From the NCBI GenBank assembly GCA_036525185.1, contig DATDAW010000057.1:1-41970 (forward strand): a stretch of 41,970 nt of DNA, written 5' to 3'. This DNA comes from DATDAW01 sp036525185 (lineage in GTDB: Bacteria; Verrucomicrobiota; Verrucomicrobiia; Chthoniobacterales; DASVRZ01). Both the position numbers and the translations under genes were made by a program. The notes beneath the pieces were generated by a model, which was given only the letters and a program-made list of their open reading frames with translations, was not told the origin of the DNA and did not search any database. Below are positions 24,278 to 32,832 of the stretch, piece after piece (the first letter of the stretch is position 1; every line of letters begins with the position of its first letter).

Positions 24278-25498
24278 TTACTCCTTTAACAAAAATCCAG
24301 CCGCCTGATCGACGTCTTTGTCGCCGCGACCAGAGAGATTAACGATGACAATTTTATCTTTGCCAAGCTTCGGCACGGCTTTGATCGCATGCGCGACCGC
24401 GTGCGCGGATTCGAGCGCTGGGATAATGCCTTCCAGCCGGGCGAGCGTCTGGAAGGCGCCAAGCGCTTCGTCGTCGGTCGCATAGTCGTAGGCGACACGG
24501 CCAATGTCGTGCAGGTAACAATGTTCCGGTCCGACGGCGGCATAATCCAGCCCAGCCGAAACGGAATGCGTGCCGAGGACCTGGCCGTTGTCGTCTGCGA
24601 GCAGCCAGGTTTTCGCCCCTTGAAGCACACCCAGACGGCCCCCCTGAAAACGCGCCGCGTGTTGGCCAGGCAAAATCGCCCGTCCGCCGGCTTCGACGCC
24701 AGTCATTTCAACTTCGGGATCATTCAAGAATGGATAAAACAGTCCGATCGCGTTGCTGCCTCCGCCGACACAAGCAATGAGATGATCGGGCAGGCGGTTT
24801 TCCTTCTCCAGAATCTGCCGCCTTGCCTCGTCACCAATCACGCGATGAAAATCCCGGACCATGGCTGGGTACGGATGCGATCCGTAGGCCGTTCCGAGAA
24901 TGTAATGCGTTGAACGGACGTTGGTAACCCAGTCGCGCATGGCTTCGTTGACGGCCTCTTTGAGCGTCGCTTGACCGGCAGTCACGGGGACCACAGTGGC
25001 GCCGAGAAAACGCATCCGGGCCACGTTGAGCGCCTGTCGTTTCATATCCACTTCGCCCATGTAAACCGTGCATTCAAAGCCGAATCGCGCTGCCACCGTA
25101 GCCGTCGCAACACCGTGTTGACCCGCTCCTGTCTCGGCGATGACGCGCTTTTTGCCCATTCGTCGCGCGAGCAAAATCTGGCCAATGGCGTTGTTGATCT
25201 TATGCGCACCCGTGTGAAGCAGATCTTCGCGTTTGAGGTAAATCTTCGCGCCACCCAGTTCCTGAGTGAGGCGTTCGGCAAAATACAACGGCGTCGGTCG
25301 GCCAACGTAATCCTTCAGCAAACCAGCCAGCTCCGCCTGAAATCCCGGGTCACGTCGAGCTCGGTGATACTCCGCCGTGAGTTCAGTGAGCGCCGTCATC
25401 AGCGTTTCCGGAACAAACATTCCACCGTAAGTGCCAAAGTGGCCGAACTCATCCGGCAACGTATCAAACCGCGGTTGTTCCAAGGAGGCTGTGCTCAT
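24278..25498 (-). CDS. trpB: Tryptophan synthase beta chain
   Basis: TrpB condenses indole and serine to tryptophan with PLP. The 406-residue product shows FGTYGGMFVPETL, LKREDLLHTGAHKINNAIGQ with the PLP lysine (K100), AETGAGQHGVATAT, CVGGGSNAIGLFYPF and SAGLDYAAVGPEH, typical of TrpB1. No trpA follows. Instead yicC abuts its stop, so the alpha subunit is encoded elsewhere. I use the ATG at 25498 rather than the ATG nine bases upstream, since MSTASLEQP reads as a normal leader; both are possible. Confidence 0.95.
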   Translation of the reverse strand: MSTASLEQPRFDTLPDEFGHFGTYGGMFVPETLMTALTELTAEYHRARRDPGFQAELAGLLKDYVGRPTPLYFAERLTQELGGAKIYLKREDLLHTGAHKINNAIGQILLARRMGKKRVIAETGAGQHGVATATVAARFGFECTVYMGEVDMKRQALNVARMRFLGATVVPVTAGQATLKEAVNEAMRDWVTNVRSTHYILGTAYGSHPYPAMVRDFHRVIGDEARRQILEKENRLPDHLIACVGGGSNAIGLFYPFLNDPEVEMTGVEAGGRAILPGQHAARFQGGRLGVLQGAKTWLLADDNGQVLGTHSVSAGLDYAAVGPEHCYLHDIGRVAYDYATDDEALGAFQTLARLEGIIPALESAHAVAHAIKAVPKLGKDKIVIVNLSGRGDKDVDQAAGFLLKE

Positions 25499-25560
25499 AG
25501 TCCGCAAAGTGTAGCGGCTTTAGGCAACTCGCGCAAAGGACCCGCTCTGGAAAAACACCT

Positions 25561-26634
25561 TCAAAATAACAATCGCTGGCTTTCTGGCAGGTCAGCCTGG
25601 CGTGCCAGTAGAACCTTTTCCAGCGCCCGGCGATGTGGAGAAGGCATCGGCAAATACAACGCTTCGTCTGCTGTGACCCACCGCTCGACAGGCGCAATCT
25701 GTTGTGGTGGCACTCCGTGAGCGCCCGGAAGAGGACGGCGCTCACAGAGCGCCGCTACAACGGTGAACACCTCCAGTGTCACCCGATAACGCGTGATACT
25801 GTAGTCATGACGGACCAACGGTTCTTCCGCGAACGGTCCGGACTCAAGCGGCGGGAGAATCCACATGCCCTTCCAGGGATTAACCAGCCGTTGATGAAGC
25901 AAAAAGCGCCGGTCTTTCTCTGCAAAGAAACTGCGCTCCAATTTCCGCGTAATCTCGAGTTTAGCCCGCTTGACGGGCAGTTTCGCCGGCTCTCTCGCAT
26001 TACAAAAGCCACTCACAGGGCACTCTTTGCAGCGTGGTTTCGGGAGGCAGATCAGAGCACCAAGCTCCATCAAGGCACTATTGAACTCGCCCGCTCCGGC
26101 AGTCGGCTGGAGTGATTCTGCAAGCTTCCAAATGCAGCGCTTGCCTTCAGACGAGTCAATGGCCAGTGAAACATCGAAAAGCCGCGCCAGGACGCGGCCG
26201 ATATTGGCGTCCACAATCGGCGTCGGAATATCCCGCGAAAAGGTCATCACCGCTCCCGCGGTGTAATCACCCAAGCCAGGCAGGCGCCTCATCTCTTCAA
26301 CGGTTTCCGGGAAACAGCCGTCATGCTTTTCTACGATGACTCCAGCCGTGCGATGAAGGTTTCGTGCCCTCGAATAATAGCCCAAGCCCTGCCACATCCG
26401 CAGCACCTCCTCCTCATTGGCCGCAGCCAGCGTTCTGACATCAGGAAATCGCGCCATCCAACGGGCGAAATACGGTATAACTGTCACCACCTGAGTCTGT
26501 TGCAGCATGAACTCCGAGACCAGAATCGCATACGGATCGCACGTCCGACGCCATGGCAAATCCCGCGCGTGCTGCCTGAACCAAGCTCGCAAAGCTCGCT
26601 CAAACACGGCCGGTCTCAGCACTAGTTCAGCCAT
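25561..26634 (-). CDS. mutY: A/G-specific adenine DNA glycosylase MutY
   Basis: MutY removes adenine paired with 8-oxoguanine. The 357-residue product has the catalytic Glu (E41 in SEFMLQQTQV), WQGLGYYSRARNL, helix-hairpin-helix LPGLGDYTAGAV (118-129) and catalytic Asp D142 in IVDANIGRVLARLF. The Fe-S cysteines are C196, C202, C205 and C211, and a C-terminal Nudix-like 8-oxoG domain follows (about 225-357). The first two cysteines are five residues apart, where the usual spacing is six. I start at the ATG at 26634, overlapping the exoD-like gene by 13 bp. The same frame is open far upstream to 27222, but that is non-coding shadow of the exoD-like gene. Confidence 0.93.
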   Translation of the reverse strand: MAELVLRPAVFERALRAWFRQHARDLPWRRTCDPYAILVSEFMLQQTQVVTVIPYFARWMARFPDVRTLAAANEEEVLRMWQGLGYYSRARNLHRTAGVIVEKHDGCFPETVEEMRRLPGLGDYTAGAVMTFSRDIPTPIVDANIGRVLARLFDVSLAIDSSEGKRCIWKLAESLQPTAGAGEFNSALMELGALICLPKPRCKECPVSGFCNAREPAKLPVKRAKLEITRKLERSFFAEKDRRFLLHQRLVNPWKGMWILPPLESGPFAEEPLVRHDYSITRYRVTLEVFTVVAALCERRPLPGAHGVPPQQIAPVERWVTADEALYLPMPSPHRRALEKVLLARQADLPESQRLLF

Positions 26635-27323
26635 CCCTTTGCCCAATCGACCACACTGGTCCCGACCCAGAAGATTACCCACGCCGCCAAGCCGAAATAC
26701 GCCAGCGTCAGGATGCCCCAAGCAACGGATAGCACGGCCATCAGCCCATCCTTTTCCAGCCAGGCGAGAGCCGCAAAAACGATCATTAGCGCGGGGATCG
26801 TATTGTTGAACGGAAGATTTGCGCACGGGATCGTCAGCAACACGCCGCCGGAAAAAATGAGCCAGCCGACCGTCTTCATTCCGCGCGGTCCGTCCACCCA
26901 GTTGCTGAGCCGAGGACGGGTGAATTTTGCCAGCCACAGCAGAATTCGTCGACAGAATTTCAACAACGTCACCCACATTCTTCCGTGCAAATGCCAGGCG
27001 GCAATCTTTTGCGGGAGTGCAACGTGATTTCGGCCGCGACTCATTTGCCAGCCAATGAGAATAAACGCCCCGCCGCTCGCCATCGTCAACGGCCCCAACG
27101 ACATTGGCTGAATAAACGGCGCCGCCAACAAGAGGCACACAAAGCAAAATCCTGCGCCTTCGAGCTCGTCGAGCAGGACGCCGAGCGTAATCCCCTCGCC
27201 TTTGCCCGCCCGGTCGATGCAAAAATCAAGGCAGCCAAGTGTGTGCTCCAGCCGCGAGACATTTTCTCCGATGGCTAACTCGCTCAGGTCGGCGGAAGCT
27301 GATTTTTCCTGAAGGGATTCCAT
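26622..27323 (-). CDS. ExoD-like membrane protein
   Basis: The 233-residue protein has the ExoD (exopolysaccharide synthesis) family pattern: a soluble N-terminal part including GEGITLGVLLDELEGAGF, then hydrophobic segments LLLAAPFIQPMSLGPLTMASG, VGWLIFSGGVLLTIPCANLPFNN and further helices near the C-terminus. In rhizobia the exoD gene affects exopolysaccharide, but its biochemical role is unknown, and the symbol should not be taken as function. I use the ATG at 27323, before MESLQEKS. Its end overlaps the mutY start by 13 bp on the same strand. Confidence 0.85.
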   Translation of the reverse strand: MESLQEKSASADLSELAIGENVSRLEHTLGCLDFCIDRAGKGEGITLGVLLDELEGAGFCFVCLLLAAPFIQPMSLGPLTMASGGAFILIGWQMSRGRNHVALPQKIAAWHLHGRMWVTLLKFCRRILLWLAKFTRPRLSNWVDGPRGMKTVGWLIFSGGVLLTIPCANLPFNNTIPALMIVFAALAWLEKDGLMAVLSVAWGILTLAYFGLAAWVIFWVGTSVVDWAKGWLN

Positions 27324-27423
27324 GCCTGCGACAATGTCACGACATATGACAACGGACAACAGGAGCCGCCGTTGCACTTCCACCGGCCGAAAAAGAGGAT
27401 CGATCGAATTTGTTGCCTCGCTT

Positions 27424-28515
27424 CTATTGAAACGGCGAAAAACCGGGCGGTAGGGCGGCCGGTTTTTCTACTGTCGTCGCGAGATGTACGTGGGCCTCGG
27501 CCTCAGAAGCTTTCTGTACCGCGAGCATCGTTTCCAGAACGTGGAGAGCGAGTTCGCCGCTTGCACGGTGCGGACGACCTTCGCCAATCGCAGTGACCAT
27601 GTCCACTACGCCAATGCCACGACCGACGTCGTCGCTGTGCGTGAGCCGGATGGTTCTCCATTCCTTTTCATTTCCAGTTCGCATTTCAACGTCGCCACCG
27701 AATGTGTTCGGGTCCGGCACCCGGAGCGTCCCTTCACTGCCGTAAATCTCAATAATAGGCAGCGTGTGCGACCGGATATCAAAAGACATGTTCAACGCAG
27801 CTATGGGACCCGCAGCAAAATCCAGCACCCCAACGTAGTGAGTCGGAATTTCGACGGGAATCTTTTGTCCTCTTTTTTGTTCACTGCCGATTATCCGTTC
27901 AGCGAAAGAAACTCGCGCCGACCCCGTCACACGCTTCACGTGACCCAGTAAATTCACCAGCGCCGTCACATAATACGGCCCCATGTCCAGCATCGGACCG
28001 CCACCCGTCTGATAAAAAAACTCCGGGTTCGGATGCCAGCCTTCAGGGCCGCGACTCGCCAAATTTGCCACGGCAGCGACCGGCACGCCGATTGCCCCAT
28101 CATCAATCAATTTCCGCGCGGTCTGAATTCCGCCGCCGAGAAACGTATCTGGCGCGGAACCAGTTCGCAATCCACGGACCGCTGCGCGCTCGATCACGAA
28201 CTGCCCTTCCGCGACATCCAGTGCGAACGGTTTTTCCGTGTATACATGTTTTCCGGCGTCGAGAATGGCGAGATTCACTGCCGCATGCACCTTTGGCACG
28301 GTCAGATTGATCACCAAATCGATCTCCTTTTCCGCGAGCAAATCCTCAACCCGATAAGGCCTGACCCCATACTCCTTTCCCTGTGCCTGTGCGCGGGAGA
28401 AATCCAGATCGGCTGCCCCGGCAACCCTCACGATAGGAAATTTCCTGAGCCAGGTGAAGTATTGCTTCGAGATGTTTCCGCAACCGATAACGCCAACTTT
28501 AAAGGGGGATGCCAT
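27424..28515 (-). CDS. Gfo/Idh/MocA family oxidoreductase
   Basis: The 363-residue protein has an N-terminal Rossmann fold (VGVIGCGNISKQY, 7-19) and the family motif TEKPFALD (93-100) with the active-site Lys. The C-terminal alpha/beta domain includes GGGPMLDMGPYYVTALVNLLG. Such enzymes oxidise or isomerise sugars, inositols or sugar derivatives with NAD(P); the substrate cannot be read from sequence. It is downstream of a LacI regulator and a secreted glycosidase on the same strand, which suggests carbohydrate use. The ATG at 28515 is chosen because MASPFKVGVIG begins the conserved domain. Confidence 0.88.
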   Translation of the reverse strand: MASPFKVGVIGCGNISKQYFTWLRKFPIVRVAGAADLDFSRAQAQGKEYGVRPYRVEDLLAEKEIDLVINLTVPKVHAAVNLAILDAGKHVYTEKPFALDVAEGQFVIERAAVRGLRTGSAPDTFLGGGIQTARKLIDDGAIGVPVAAVANLASRGPEGWHPNPEFFYQTGGGPMLDMGPYYVTALVNLLGHVKRVTGSARVSFAERIIGSEQKRGQKIPVEIPTHYVGVLDFAAGPIAALNMSFDIRSHTLPIIEIYGSEGTLRVPDPNTFGGDVEMRTGNEKEWRTIRLTHSDDVGRGIGVVDMVTAIGEGRPHRASGELALHVLETMLAVQKASEAEAHVHLATTVEKPAALPPGFSPFQ

Positions 28516-28612
28516 AGAGGATTTGTCAAAAACGCAGCAAACGTAAGCTGCGAACCAAGGCAAGAGTTTTGTCAATAGACGGCATCCAAAGCTGGCATTC
28601 CCGGCTTTCCCC

Positions 28613-28639
28613 AAAAAGCGCCACCAGCCTAAAGGCGGC
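28613..28639 (-). terminator. Candidate terminator after the LacI regulator
   Basis: On the minus strand GCCGCC (28639-28634) pairs with GGTGGC (28625-28620), with one G-T pair, around an 8-base loop. A run of five T follows (28617-28613). It begins 18 bp after the regulator stop. The stem is short, so confidence is moderate. Confidence 0.42.
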
Positions 28640-28656
28640 CGCCTGTTGAACTCCCA

Positions 28657-29682
28657 TCACCGGGAACCACGCGCAACTGCAGTGGTGCTTTCGCGCACGG
28701 CCAACTTCGGCTTCATGATCATCTTCGTCGAAGCGTTCGTTCCATTCTCAATCACGTCGATCAGGAGCTCCATCGCGCAGCGTCCAAGTTCTTGCGGTTT
28801 TTGATCCACAGTCGTCAAAGGCGGATTCGCCATTGCGGCGATGTTCAAATTCCCGCAGCCAATCACCGATACGTCCGCAGGCACGCGAAGGCCGTTACGC
28901 GCCAATTGTTGCACCGCGCCGACCGCCGCAAAATCCGACGGCGCGACGATCGCGGTAAAATCCACACGACGTTCCAGCAGCAACGTCACTGCTTTCCGTC
29001 CTTCTTCAAATTCAAAGCCGTCGCCTACAATCAAAGCGTCATCGGGTTCGAAGCCGGGGGCACGCATCGCTTCGCAATACCCTTTGAAGTGGTCCTGTGC
29101 GCTCAGACTGCCCCGATAGCCGCGAATACACGCGATATGCTGGTGTCCAAGCGCCAGCAAATGGTCCGCTGCGAGCCTGCCTGCGGCCACACCGTCACTC
29201 CCAACATACGGCGCAGCGATGCCGGGCACCGGCACCTCCATGAGCGCAAAGGGAAATTTCTGACGAATCATCAGCTGGTAAACGTCCGGGGCGGCTTCGG
29301 AAATGACAGGTATCACCAGTACGCCATCCACGCGATATTCACGAAGCGCGGCGATTTCCGTCGCCACGGCTTCAGGGAAGTTGTGGCTCTGGCACAGGAA
29401 GCACCGCATCCCACGCGCGCTTGCCTCCCTCTCGGCCGCGACAATTGGTTCCCCAAAAAACGACAGAAGCGTATCCGGCACGACGATCCCTACGACATGC
29501 GTGCGATTTGTTTTCAGAGCGTGAACGAGCGCGTTTCGATAGTACCCGGCGGCCTCGACCGCTTTGAGAATTTTCTCCCGGGTATCTTTACTTACCATAT
29601 GGCCACGCCCATTCAGCACGTGGCTTACAGCGCTTCGGGAGACTCCGACCTGGCGGCTGATCGTGGTTTGAGAAATACTCAT
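28657..29682 (-). CDS. LacI-family transcriptional regulator
   Basis: The 341-residue repressor-type protein starts with a LacI helix-turn-helix (TTISRQVGVSRSAVSHVLNG, about 6-25) and hinge helix region. The periplasmic-binding-protein-like effector domain follows, with VGIVVPDT, DGVLVIPV, YVGSDGVAAGRLAADHLLALGH and PLTTVDQKPQELGR. The effector is probably a sugar, as usual for the family. It is followed by a Gfo/Idh/MocA oxidoreductase and preceded by a secreted glycosidase gene, both on the same strand, which are likely targets (inference). Confidence 0.93.
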   Translation of the reverse strand: MSISQTTISRQVGVSRSAVSHVLNGRGHMVSKDTREKILKAVEAAGYYRNALVHALKTNRTHVVGIVVPDTLLSFFGEPIVAAEREASARGMRCFLCQSHNFPEAVATEIAALREYRVDGVLVIPVISEAAPDVYQLMIRQKFPFALMEVPVPGIAAPYVGSDGVAAGRLAADHLLALGHQHIACIRGYRGSLSAQDHFKGYCEAMRAPGFEPDDALIVGDGFEFEEGRKAVTLLLERRVDFTAIVAPSDFAAVGAVQQLARNGLRVPADVSVIGCGNLNIAAMANPPLTTVDQKPQELGRCAMELLIDVIENGTNASTKMIMKPKLAVRESTTAVARGSR

Positions 29683-29696
29683 GGAACCATTTCAGC

Positions 29697-29714
29697 ACAG
29701 TTCTCATGAGCTGT
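29697..29714. promoter_or_regulatory. Possible operator of the LacI regulator
   Basis: An 18-base imperfect palindrome (ACAG...CTGT, seven of nine positions paired) contains the perfect 8-base palindrome CTCATGAG. It lies 15 bp upstream of the regulator ATG and 34 bp beyond the glycosidase stop, a place where LacI-type proteins often regulate themselves. Pattern-based and weak. Confidence 0.3.
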
Positions 29715-29747
29715 CTTGGCCATCAAAGATCCCGGCCGGAGCGACAA

Positions 29748-31802
29748 TCACGGCGGTGTACTCAGGGTGACTCGCGCCGTGTACTCCGCAGCGTCATTCG
29801 TGCTATTTACGTTCTGATCCATCGCGAAATCGACAGTGCTGCCAACGCCAACGCTGACTCCCTGAACGGAATAGGTGACCGTCTGGTATGGGGCTACCAG
29901 TCGATTGTATTTTTCCACCCCATCCACAATAATCCGCGCACGGACGCCGTCATTCGAATTAGCTAGCCAGATTTTTCCGGTCAATTTCACCAGACCGTCC
30001 ACATCGCTCACCCAGCGGCGCACCGCCCAATGACCAGCTGGGTGACTCATACTGTGCGTAATAAACGGAAAATCAGCAGTGCCTTTCCACCGATAATTGT
30101 CATGTCGCCAGATCGCCCAATTCATCGGTGCAAAGGACGCCGGGGTATAGGACGTTCCCGAAGGAACAACTGCAGAGCCATAGTACCACCCGTTAGCTCC
30201 CTGGGTCTTTGAATAGTCAGCCAGCGAATCCGCGATTACAGCATTGCTCGCCTCCGTCACCGCATCAATGCTGCCTGGCGTTGAAACATACGTGACATTT
30301 TGATCCAGTTCGAGCGCAACAACATTCTCCACAGGATCGACTGTCCTTACATTTCCGACAATGTCGGTGATCGTAACAGGTGAAGCCGTGGAGAAGAAGA
30401 CCGTCGTCGGCGCAGTGCTCCAGCACACGTACTTGCGAGACAAACCGGCACTAAAACGATAGATATAAGTGGTATTGGCAATCTCGGAGGAAATCCGTGT
30501 CTGACAACCCCATCCATAAAGCTGACGAATTAATACTGCGTACGTTACAAACATCGGATTCGGCAGAAAGCTTCCCCGGGCGTTGTCCACTTTGCCAACA
30601 AGACCCCGGTACGCAAAACTCGAACCCCAATCCTGCATTAGATAGTAGTACATCCGTTGCACGCCGGCCGACAGCATCAGCGTAACAATTCGCGGAAGAT
30701 AGGAAGCCGCCGCAAACTGCCCTTCAGCGGTTGAGACGCTTTGACTGAATTCGCTCGCCCAGATCGGCTTGGATCGTCCACCATTGTACCCCTTGATCAG
30801 CGCATTCAGCTCACTAATTTCCAGATCCACCCCCTCCGGATAAGTCCGATACGGATGAACGGAAACAGCATCCATATAAGCTAGGCCCCCGTTGTCGAAG
30901 ACGCTCTTGAGAAAGCCATGGCCCACCGGCACCGTTGCGCCGCCAACGATGGCCACCGACGGGTACAGCGGCTTTATCGTCTGCCAGAGCGTTTTCATCA
31001 TTTCCGAGTAATAGAAACCGCGGTTGGTCGTCGCCGGACCTTTGATGAATGAGCCGGCATTGTATTCGTTCCAGCCCTCGACAAAATCAATCTGGCCTGG
31101 ATACCGGTTGAGCGTTTGCAATGCGTAATTCGCGTATCCCGCCCGCCCGGCGTCGGTGTATGGTGCTGTGTAAACAGCAGGGAGATAGCCGCTGGTGTCC
31201 CAATCATAGAATTGATTTCCCCAGTCCAAAGTAATAAGAGGATTGATTTGCGAAGTCGCGGCGGCATTCATATAGTTCGCATACTGGGCATAATTGAAAA
31301 CGCCCTGCGGATTTTCCACTGCAGCCCAATACTGTTCGTCGCGAAAATGAGCGATCCCCGCCCGCGCCATGATCCCCATCAGAACCGTTGACGCCCCCTG
31401 TGAAAAATGGGTTTGCACACCAAAAGGAGACTTGCCCATGGCCAGGACATTGATGGGTGTAATAATCGCAAATCGCGTCTGCCGCGTAGAAATAATTTCA
31501 CCCAAAGCATTTTTCTCTGTTAAATCGAGTAAAAACCAACCGACACTGCCGGTGTTTGGTCTGATTTGCGTGCTGCCAGCCAACGGATTGGCACCCGCAT
31601 CCACCTCATTTCCAAAGAAATCCGTCACCCGCCAAGCGACAGTGGCACCCGACCCCGAGACGGGTATCGAGACAGTCTCAGTGGTCAAGAAGATGTTACC
31701 GATGGTTGTGGGGGCGACTATCAACGCCGCACGAAGCGGTGTGATGAATGTTAGAAGCAGCGCGAACACAGCCGCTCGTGGTAGAACGCGAGCGAGTATC
31801 AT
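29748..31802 (-). CDS. Secreted clan-A type glycoside hydrolase
   Basis: The 684-residue protein has a signal peptide ending near PLRA-AL (residue 25), a beta-sandwich-like N-terminal region (about 30-115) and a TIM-barrel hydrolase (about 120-420). The barrel has the acid/base motif VEGWNEYN (E246) and a second catalytic Glu in IWASEFSQ (E351), the two-Glu layout of clan-A retaining glycosidases such as GH5/GH39 relatives. After the barrel come a small beta domain and a C-terminal domain of about 150 residues resembling a carbohydrate-binding beta-sandwich. I cannot assign the exact family or sugar. Its neighbours, a LacI regulator and a Gfo/Idh/MocA oxidoreductase, fit polysaccharide use. 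Confidence 0.8.
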   Translation of the reverse strand: MILARVLPRAAVFALLLTFITPLRAALIVAPTTIGNIFLTTETVSIPVSGSGATVAWRVTDFFGNEVDAGANPLAGSTQIRPNTGSVGWFLLDLTEKNALGEIISTRQTRFAIITPINVLAMGKSPFGVQTHFSQGASTVLMGIMARAGIAHFRDEQYWAAVENPQGVFNYAQYANYMNAAATSQINPLITLDWGNQFYDWDTSGYLPAVYTAPYTDAGRAGYANYALQTLNRYPGQIDFVEGWNEYNAGSFIKGPATTNRGFYYSEMMKTLWQTIKPLYPSVAIVGGATVPVGHGFLKSVFDNGGLAYMDAVSVHPYRTYPEGVDLEISELNALIKGYNGGRSKPIWASEFSQSVSTAEGQFAAASYLPRIVTLMLSAGVQRMYYYLMQDWGSSFAYRGLVGKVDNARGSFLPNPMFVTYAVLIRQLYGWGCQTRISSEIANTTYIYRFSAGLSRKYVCWSTAPTTVFFSTASPVTITDIVGNVRTVDPVENVVALELDQNVTYVSTPGSIDAVTEASNAVIADSLADYSKTQGANGWYYGSAVVPSGTSYTPASFAPMNWAIWRHDNYRWKGTADFPFITHSMSHPAGHWAVRRWVSDVDGLVKLTGKIWLANSNDGVRARIIVDGVEKYNRLVAPYQTVTYSVQGVSVGVGSTVDFAMDQNVNSTNDAAEYTARVTLSTPP

Positions 31803-31944
31803 TTCGGCGCGGAGATTACTGCATTATCAACAAAACTGTAGGACGTTTTTGTAAAATTTTAGCTGCATAATGACACATCGCGCATCCGGGATGACATGAC
31901 ATCACCGCAAGTGGCAGGCCGGTGGATAGATCCGACAGTTGTTA

Positions 31945-32742
31945 CTATAATCGAAAAAAAAGCTCGGCCGTCCGGGTCGTGTGGCTGGCAAACTCTTCGA
32001 TCGATTCGCCCCGAACGTCGGCGAGAACGTCAGCCACCCGGCGCGTGTGCGCCGGTTCGCAGCGTTGGCCCCGGAAGGGAACAGGCGCTAGATACGGGCA
32101 ATCGGTTTCCACCATAAACTGGCCCGGCTTAAGCCCTTTGGCGACATCGCGAACGTTGTCGCCGTTCTTAAAAGTGGCGATACCTGTAAAGGAAACGAGA
32201 TGTCCCATTTCCAGAATGTGCTGCGCGCATTCGAGGCTTTCCCCAAAGCAGTGAAACACCGCCCGCAAACGTCCTGTGTACTCCGAAAGGATGGCGACCG
32301 TGTCATCCCAAGACGCACGTTGGTGAATGACGACGTTCAGCCCCAGTTCCGCTGCAAGATCCAGCTGAAGACGAAAATACTTCGCCTGTTTTGCTTTGGC
32401 TTCTTCAACGGTCTGACCAGACTTGAAGACACCCCCTTTGGGAAAACGAAAATAATCGAGTCCCGTTTCACCGATGGCTGCCGCGCGCGGTCGCTGCGCG
32501 AGAGCGCGCAACGCGTCCACAAAATCTTCAGGCTCCTCATCAACAGCGTTCGGATGGATACCGGGAACAGCAAAGATCTCTGGATGCGTTGCAGCGAGTT
32601 CGAGCGCCCGTTCGCTGGCGGCAAGGCCTGTCCCGATGCTGATGATACGCGTAACGCCTTCGCGGCGGGCGTTTTCCAGCACGGCGTCAAAATCAGCCTG
32701 AAATTCGGGGTAATCGAGATGAGCGTGAGTGTCGATGAGCAT
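31945..32742 (-). CDS. tatD: TatD family metal-dependent deoxyribonuclease
   Basis: The 265-residue TIM-barrel hydrolase has the metal ligands of the family: DTHAHLD (H6, H8), AIGETGLDYF with Glu, VVIHQRAS, VFHCFGES and the Asp in VETDCPYLAP. The family acts as 3'-5' DNase or RNase in DNA repair and turnover. It carries an unusual stretch RFPKGGVFKSGQTVEEAKAK after the Glu motif, slightly longer than in E. coli TatD. It lies downstream of fabH, separated by an inverted-repeat element. Confidence 0.93.
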   Translation of the reverse strand: MLIDTHAHLDYPEFQADFDAVLENARREGVTRIISIGTGLAASERALELAATHPEIFAVPGIHPNAVDEEPEDFVDALRALAQRPRAAAIGETGLDYFRFPKGGVFKSGQTVEEAKAKQAKYFRLQLDLAAELGLNVVIHQRASWDDTVAILSEYTGRLRAVFHCFGESLECAQHILEMGHLVSFTGIATFKNGDNVRDVAKGLKPGQFMVETDCPYLAPVPFRGQRCEPAHTRRVADVLADVRGESIEEFASHTTRTAELFFRL

Positions 32743-32746
32743 CGCG

Positions 32747-32830
32747 GATTCTGGATTCTGGATTTTCGATTTTCGATTTAGCTCCGATTGCAGCCAAGAT
32801 CCAAAGCCGAGAATCCAAAATCGAAAAATC
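32747..32830. repeat. Inverted repeat with GGATTCT/CGATTTT units
   Basis: The left arm (32747-32779) is made of near-tandem units GGATTCT, GGATTTT and CGATTTT. The right arm (about 32809-32830) is an imperfect reverse complement, with roughly 17 of 20 positions matching around a loop of about 30 bases. It begins 3 bases after the fabH stop and ends just before tatD in the direction of transcription. It resembles small non-coding repeats found in intergenic regions of many bacteria; whether copies occur elsewhere cannot be seen here. Confidence 0.6.
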
Positions 32831-32832
32831 TC

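Noticed and set aside
26635..27222. 196-codon in-frame extension in front of mutY.
   Set aside because: It lies in the coding region of the ExoD-like gene in another frame, is Arg-rich and has no MutY or other domain.
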